Positions 63,480-64,000 of a DNA stretch of 64,000 nucleotides are shown piece by piece. Both the position numbers and the translations under genes were made by a program. Every line of letters starts with the position of its first letter. The stretch's first letter is position 1. The notes below the pieces were generated by a model that did no database searches, was not told the DNA's origin, and saw only the letters and a list, made by a program, of their open reading frames with translations. The stretch comes from Asanoa ishikariensis (lineage in GTDB: Bacteria; Actinomycetota; Actinomycetes; Mycobacteriales; Micromonosporaceae): contig NZ_FNQB01000001.1 in NCBI RefSeq assembly GCF_900107455.1, forward strand, positions 2,790,001 to 2,854,000. The letters are read 5' to 3'.

Positions 63480-63822
63480 TCGTCACTCCTGAAGTCGTCG
63501 TTCGGTTCGACCTCGACGCTAACCGTGACACCCTGGCCAGGGCTTCTCGAATCCTGACCGGTACGCCGGCGGGCCGCGAACGGGTGAGGTCCAGCCTTCG
63601 GTCGTGTGTCGCGGACCTGGCAGCGAAGCGAAGCGAGCGGTCCCCGGCGGGAGCGACGGTCCGGACCATCGCGGACCCGGGAGAATCTGATCTTGATCGG
63701 GCTCTTGATCTGGCTCGCCGGACGGGTTCGTTATCGACAGGGTTTGGTGATCCGGACAACCGGGGCCAAACTGCTCGGGTCCGGTCGGCATCTTGTCGGA
63801 CCCGGCGACTAGCATCGCTCGG
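63480..63822. other. Divergent intergenic region with leaderless polA promoter
   Basis: 343 bp between the VOC start and polA. TAGCAT at 63810-63815 lies seven bases before the polA GTG, the leaderless spacing seen elsewhere in this window. A patch of lower GC around 63690-63760 fits promoter DNA. No gene was seen; frames here are shadows. Confidence 0.5.
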
Positions 63823-64000
63823 GTGAGCGACCAGCCCCGGATCCTGCTGCTTGATGGCCACTCGTTGGCCTACCGTGCGTTTCACGCCCTGCCGGTGGAG
63901 AACTTCTCCACCGCGACCGGGCAGTCGACGAACGCGGTGTTCGGGTTCACGTCGATGCTGATCAACATGCTGCGCGACGAGAAGCCGACGCACATCATCG
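63823..64000 (+). CDS. polA: DNA polymerase I, N-terminal start (continues beyond window)
   Basis: 59 codons from the GTG at 63823. The translation begins VSDQPRILLLDGHSLAYRAF and continues HALPVENFSTATGQSTNAVF and GFTSMLINMLRDEKPTH, the typical N-terminus of the 5'-3' exonuclease domain of actinobacterial Pol I; LLDGHSLAYRAF contains the first metal-binding Asp. No ribosome site is present before the GTG, which fits a leaderless message. The rest of the gene lies outside the window. Confidence 0.93.
   Translation, partial: MSDQPRILLLDGHSLAYRAFHALPVENFSTATGQSTNAVFGFTSMLINMLRDEKPTHII

Overview
The window reads as chromosomal DNA of a high-GC actinomycete, most likely Micromonosporaceae (Actinoplanes/Micromonospora relatives). 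This rests on the very high GC, frequent GTG/TTG starts, stop/start overlaps (GTGA, ATGA), several probable leaderless genes with TANNNT boxes 6-7 nt before the start, SARP and XRE-type regulators, and the core order gltBD - pyk - tesB ... tRNA - ANTAR regulator - liv ABC transporter - polA, which resembles other actinobacteria. The genus call is inference; no rRNA or marker gene was compared.

Left part (1-20.5 kb): the tail of an FAD monooxygenase, a SARP/NB-ARC/TPR regulator, a HEAT-repeat protein with a zinc ribbon, a GNAT acetyltransferase, the glutamate synthase pair gltB-gltD, a strong terminator plus an intergenic repeat pair, pyk-tesB, an Rrf2 regulator, an epoxide hydrolase/aromatic amino-acid decarboxylase pair, and a GNAT/SDR pair.

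Middle part (20.5-48 kb), the accessory region: a 1,937-residue secreted ThuA/sugar-dehydrogenase mosaic protein with a small CopC-like membrane protein; a two-gene membrane/VWA module; then a stretch bracketed in inverted orientation by truncated copies of the 3' end of paaI. The bracketed stretch (about 29.5-37.5 kb) holds an unknown membrane-anchored protein, an SDR, a secreted subtilisin, an XRE regulator and a trehalose-6-phosphate synthase fused to an N-terminal HTH domain but interrupted by a one-base frameshift. It ends in a poorly coding, lower-GC gap. Intact paaI follows, then tandem remnants of a LacI gene end. A LacI-controlled sugar-uptake operon comes next: binding lipoprotein, two permeases, an 871-residue cytoplasmic glycosidase-like protein and a secreted GH95-like enzyme with a discoidin insert. 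A perfect 16-bp operator overlaps its promoter, and the 12-bp core of that operator recurs upstream of paaI.

Right part (48-64 kb), mostly housekeeping: NAD kinase, a SnoaL-like protein, a fused alpha-beta glycyl-tRNA synthetase, a tRNA with anticodon CAA but a short variable loop, an ANTAR response regulator, a lipoprotein, a complete branched-chain amino-acid ABC transporter (livKHMGF) with an internal hairpin after livK, a DUF1737 protein, an 18-bp tandem repeat array, a UvrA-like ATPase, a VOC protein and the start of polA.

The best leads for something undescribed are the frameshifted HTH-OtsA fusion, the class-I tRNA with a leucine anticodon beside a fused GlyRS, the repeated duplication of gene 3' ends around 29.4 and 37.5-38.3 kb, the VWA membrane module, and the glycan-uptake operon.
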